The notes under the pieces: model-generated
Seen by the model: the letters and a program-made list of their open reading frames with translations, nothing else
Told to the model about the DNA's origin: nothing
Databases searched by the model: none
Part shown: positions 5,619 through 7,168 of the stretch, piece by piece
Layout: each line of letters begins with the position of its first letter
How positions within the stretch are numbered: position 1 is the stretch's first letter
Assembly: GCA_024638355.1 (NCBI GenBank)
Contig: JAHEKO010000067.1
Location: 1 to 7,168, forward strand
Source: Acidobacteriota bacterium
GTDB taxonomy: Bacteria; Acidobacteriota; Thermoanaerobaculia; Multivoradales; JAHEKO01
Length of the DNA stretch: 7,168 nt
Direction: 5' to 3'
Program-made: the position numbers and the translations under genes

Positions 5619-6773
5619 CTAGCGCCCGATCGGCTCGTTGAACTCGATCAGATAGAGGTCGCCGGGCTCGTTGGAGCCGACGGGGAGCACCAGCGCCAGC
5701 AAGCGGTCCCCGTCGCGGTGCCAGCCGGTGGGGATCACGGCCGTCGGACCGGAGTACTCGGGCGCGTGGACGTCGTTGAAGCGGGTCAGCCGTTGAACGC
5801 TCAGCCCCTCCGCGTTCATCAGCCAGAGATCCGACTTGCGCACCGCCGTGACCTGGCGGCGCTCGAGGCTGACCTCGCCCGAGCCGATCTCACGACTGCT
5901 CGACCAGACGATCCAGTTGCCGTTCGGCGCCAGGAGCGCGTGTCGGTCGAGCTCGGCCGGCGTCCGCGTCAGGTTCTCGAGCCGCTTGGAGCTCGGCTCG
6001 AAGCGGTAGACGTCCATGCCGCTCTCCGGCTGCTTCTCTTCCAGATTGCCGGTGAGCACCAGGCCGAGGTCGTCGGTGGTGAAGCCGTGGCTTTCGTAGA
6101 AGAGTCGCTGCGCTCCCGGTCTATAGGTCTTGACGCTCTTCAGCCTGGGGATCTGGCGCCTGAACTCGATCCCCGCCACGCGCAGCGCCCATTTGCCGAA
6201 GACCCCGCCGCCGCTCGCCACCCGCTCGGACCAGTAGATCTTGTCGCCTTCGTACGAGAAGCGCGGCGAAAGGACCCGGCCGTTGAGCTCCTCCAGGTTG
6301 GTCAGGTTCCAGAACTCCTTGCCGTCGAAGCGGATGAGGTAGAGATCGCTGCCCAGGTTGCCGCCGGGCACCTCGAGAAAGCGGAGCGGCTCGCCGCCCG
6401 GGCGGATCGGGTGGTGCACCTGCACGGCGAGAGAGTCTCCCGAAGGATGCCAGGTGGGGTTGCCGACGTGCTTCTTCTTGAGCTCGAACATCTGGCAGGT
6501 GAGGCATTTCTCCTCGGAGATGCCCGAACCGAGGTCGGCCCGCGCCACCCAGAGCTGGGTGTAGCCGTTGCCGGCACGCCGGTCGAAGGCGATCCAATCG
6601 CCCTTGGGCGACCAGGTCGCGCGACCGGTGCCCTGAGCGAAGAGACTCGCTCTCTTGACCACCGAAGGCCCCTGCGCGGCGGCGCGGCCGTCGGCGGCCA
6701 GCCACACCAGGAAGAGAGCGCAGATCGCGAGGAAGACTCCGAGGCGGGGCGTACGCAGTCGATTTCGCGGCAT
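5619..6773 (-). CDS. Secreted TolB-like beta-propeller (PD40) protein
   Basis: The protein has 384 residues. I place the start at ATG 6773 because GAGGAG (6784-6779) sits 5 nt upstream and the product then opens with a proper signal peptide: basic 'MPRNRLRTPR', a hydrophobic stretch 11-26, and 'GRAAAQG' near the cleavage site (about 30-35). A longer frame to 6866 would put 31 hydrophilic residues before the signal and is less likely. Propeller-blade strands of the PD40 type recur: 'ATWSPKGDWIAF' (52-63), 'PTWHPSGDSLAVQ' (106-118), 'SPRFSYEGDKIYW' (169-181), 'LLAPNGNWIVWSS' (280-292) and 'TGWHRDGDRLLAL' (349-361). A CLTC pair (90-93) could form a disulfide; with Gln rather than His after the second Cys it is not a haem site. 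Such propellers generally mediate binding rather than catalysis. It is the first gene of the unit with the VWA protein and may be its partner, which is inference. Confidence 0.88.
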   Translation of the reverse strand: MPRNRLRTPRLGVFLAICALFLVWLAADGRAAAQGPSVVKRASLFAQGTGRATWSPKGDWIAFDRRAGNGYTQLWVARADLGSGISEEKCLTCQMFELKKKHVGNPTWHPSGDSLAVQVHHPIRPGGEPLRFLEVPGGNLGSDLYLIRFDGKEFWNLTNLEELNGRVLSPRFSYEGDKIYWSERVASGGGVFGKWALRVAGIEFRRQIPRLKSVKTYRPGAQRLFYESHGFTTDDLGLVLTGNLEEKQPESGMDVYRFEPSSKRLENLTRTPAELDRHALLAPNGNWIVWSSSREIGSGEVSLERRQVTAVRKSDLWLMNAEGLSVQRLTRFNDVHAPEYSGPTAVIPTGWHRDGDRLLALVLPVGSNEPGDLYLIEFNEPIGR

Positions 6774-6838
6774 TCGGTCTCCTCGATACGGATACGTGGC
6801 GGCATCGGCTTCGGGTGCATGTTCCGTGCCTGCACTTC

Positions 6839-6867
6839 TTGACATCGACCACCGTTCGCATGACAAT
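6839..6867 (+). promoter_or_regulatory. Sigma-70-type promoter for the Rieske gene
   Basis: A perfect -35 box TTGACA (6839-6844) is followed after exactly 17 bp by GACAAT (6862-6867), a 4 of 6 match to the -10 consensus. Transcription would begin near 6874 and leave a leader of about 60 nt before the ATG at 6934. A small palindrome, CGTTAACG (6877-6884), lies just after the predicted start and could be an operator. The rest of the 160-bp divergent region 6774-6933 shows the Shine-Dalgarno of the propeller gene but no clear promoter for it. Confidence 0.5.
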
Positions 6868-6933
6868 CCCGCAACACGTTAACGAGGGTCTGGGCAGGAC
6901 CGATGGCGATCTGGGACCCGCAGGCGAGCCGGA

Positions 6934-7168
6934 ATGACTGAGAAGCCGGAAGCAACGAAACCCGAGCGCAAGCCGGAGGCGTCGGCCGAGGCCGAGGTCA
7001 GCAGGCGCGGGTTCTTCTCGTGGGCCGCCGTCGCCTGGGTCGGCTTCACCGCCGCGGCCGGCGGCTGTCTCACCGCCTGGGGACGGTTCATGTTCCCGAA
7101 CGTCCTCTACGAGCCACCGACCAGCTTCAAGGTCGGCCAGCCGACGGACTTCGCTCCGGAAACGGTGG
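6934..7168 (+). CDS. Rieske-type iron-sulfur subunit of a quinol:cytochrome c oxidoreductase, N-terminal part
   Basis: The first 78 residues are visible from ATG 6934. A charged cytoplasmic tail (1-22, rich in Lys/Glu/Pro) precedes a twin-arginine motif SRRGFF (23-28) and a membrane helix of about 29-50. This is the usual N-terminus of Rieske proteins, which are exported folded by the Tat system and stay anchored by the uncleaved helix. The following 'RFMFPNVLYEPPTSFKVGQP' (51-70) closely resembles the linker of bacterial Rieske subunits of bc-type complexes. The cluster-binding CxH and CxxC-type motifs lie beyond the right edge, so the cofactor is not confirmed. In such clusters a cytochrome b gene usually follows, so it is expected downstream. 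Another Tat-exported iron-sulfur protein is the alternative. The ribosome site is weak (GGCGAG, 6923-6928). A promoter lies at 6839-6867. Confidence 0.8.
   Translation, partial: MTEKPEATKPERKPEASAEAEVSRRGFFSWAAVAWVGFTAAAGGCLTAWGRFMFPNVLYEPPTSFKVGQPTDFAPETV

Noticed and set aside
4014..6842. A 942-codon open frame on the plus strand, antisense to both the VWA and propeller genes and crossing their junction.
   Set aside because: It shows no domain, signal or membrane pattern and consists of low-complexity Val/Ala/Gly/Arg/Glu runs. The minus strand gives coherent signal peptides, blade motifs, a VWA core and good start sites. Long antisense frames are expected in high-GC coding DNA.
6774..6866. 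N-terminal extension of the propeller protein by 31 residues.
   Set aside because: It would bury the signal peptide and ignore the well-placed GAGGAG upstream of the ATG at 6773.

Overview
The window is GC-rich bacterial chromosome, tightly packed with genes. The best taxonomic hint is the secreted VWA protein at 3939-5615. Its layout (signal peptide, short beta-rich segment with an 'LTxDDFxLxVDGxxVPI' stretch, VWA core, C-terminal 'YYWLGF...R.HRIRLEAREPGFKVR' block) is that of the VWFA-related family typical of Acidobacteriota. The high GC and the TolB-like propeller partner fit the same phylum, perhaps a Thermoanaerobaculia-like lineage. This placement is inference from protein style; no marker gene is present.

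Layout, left to right. (1) 1-502, minus strand: 5' part of a multiheme cytochrome c closely resembling ActA of alternative complex III (ACIII); the gene and any ACIII operon continue off the left edge. (2) 503-746: divergent intergenic region with a nested, GC-rich inverted repeat. (3) 747-1637, plus: membrane-anchored HEAT-repeat protein. (4) 1771-2130, plus: small monoheme cytochrome c lipoprotein, followed by a compact hairpin shared with the convergent gene. (5) 2150-3094, minus: membrane-anchored protein I do not recognise. (6) 3144-3926, plus: class I SAM-dependent methyltransferase. (7) 3939-5615 and 5619-6773, minus: a two-gene unit, 3 nt apart, with the propeller protein first and the VWA protein second. 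(8) 6934-7168, plus: N-terminus of a Tat-targeted Rieske-type iron-sulfur subunit, preceded by a good sigma-70-type promoter; it runs off the right edge.

Functionally, the window sits between two respiratory gene sets pointing outward: ACIII to the left and probably a Rieske/cytochrome b complex to the right. Both types of complex oxidise quinol and pass electrons to c-type cytochromes, and the lipoprotein cytochrome at 1771-2130 is a plausible electron carrier. The HEAT protein may belong to the same respiratory context. The secreted VWA/propeller pair and the methyltransferase have no visible link to respiration. I found no tRNA, rRNA, CRISPR array, transposase or defence genes, and nothing that establishes a wholly new system. 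The points most worth following are the paired respiratory complexes, the VWA/propeller unit, the unrecognised membrane protein and the actA/HEAT intergenic repeat.
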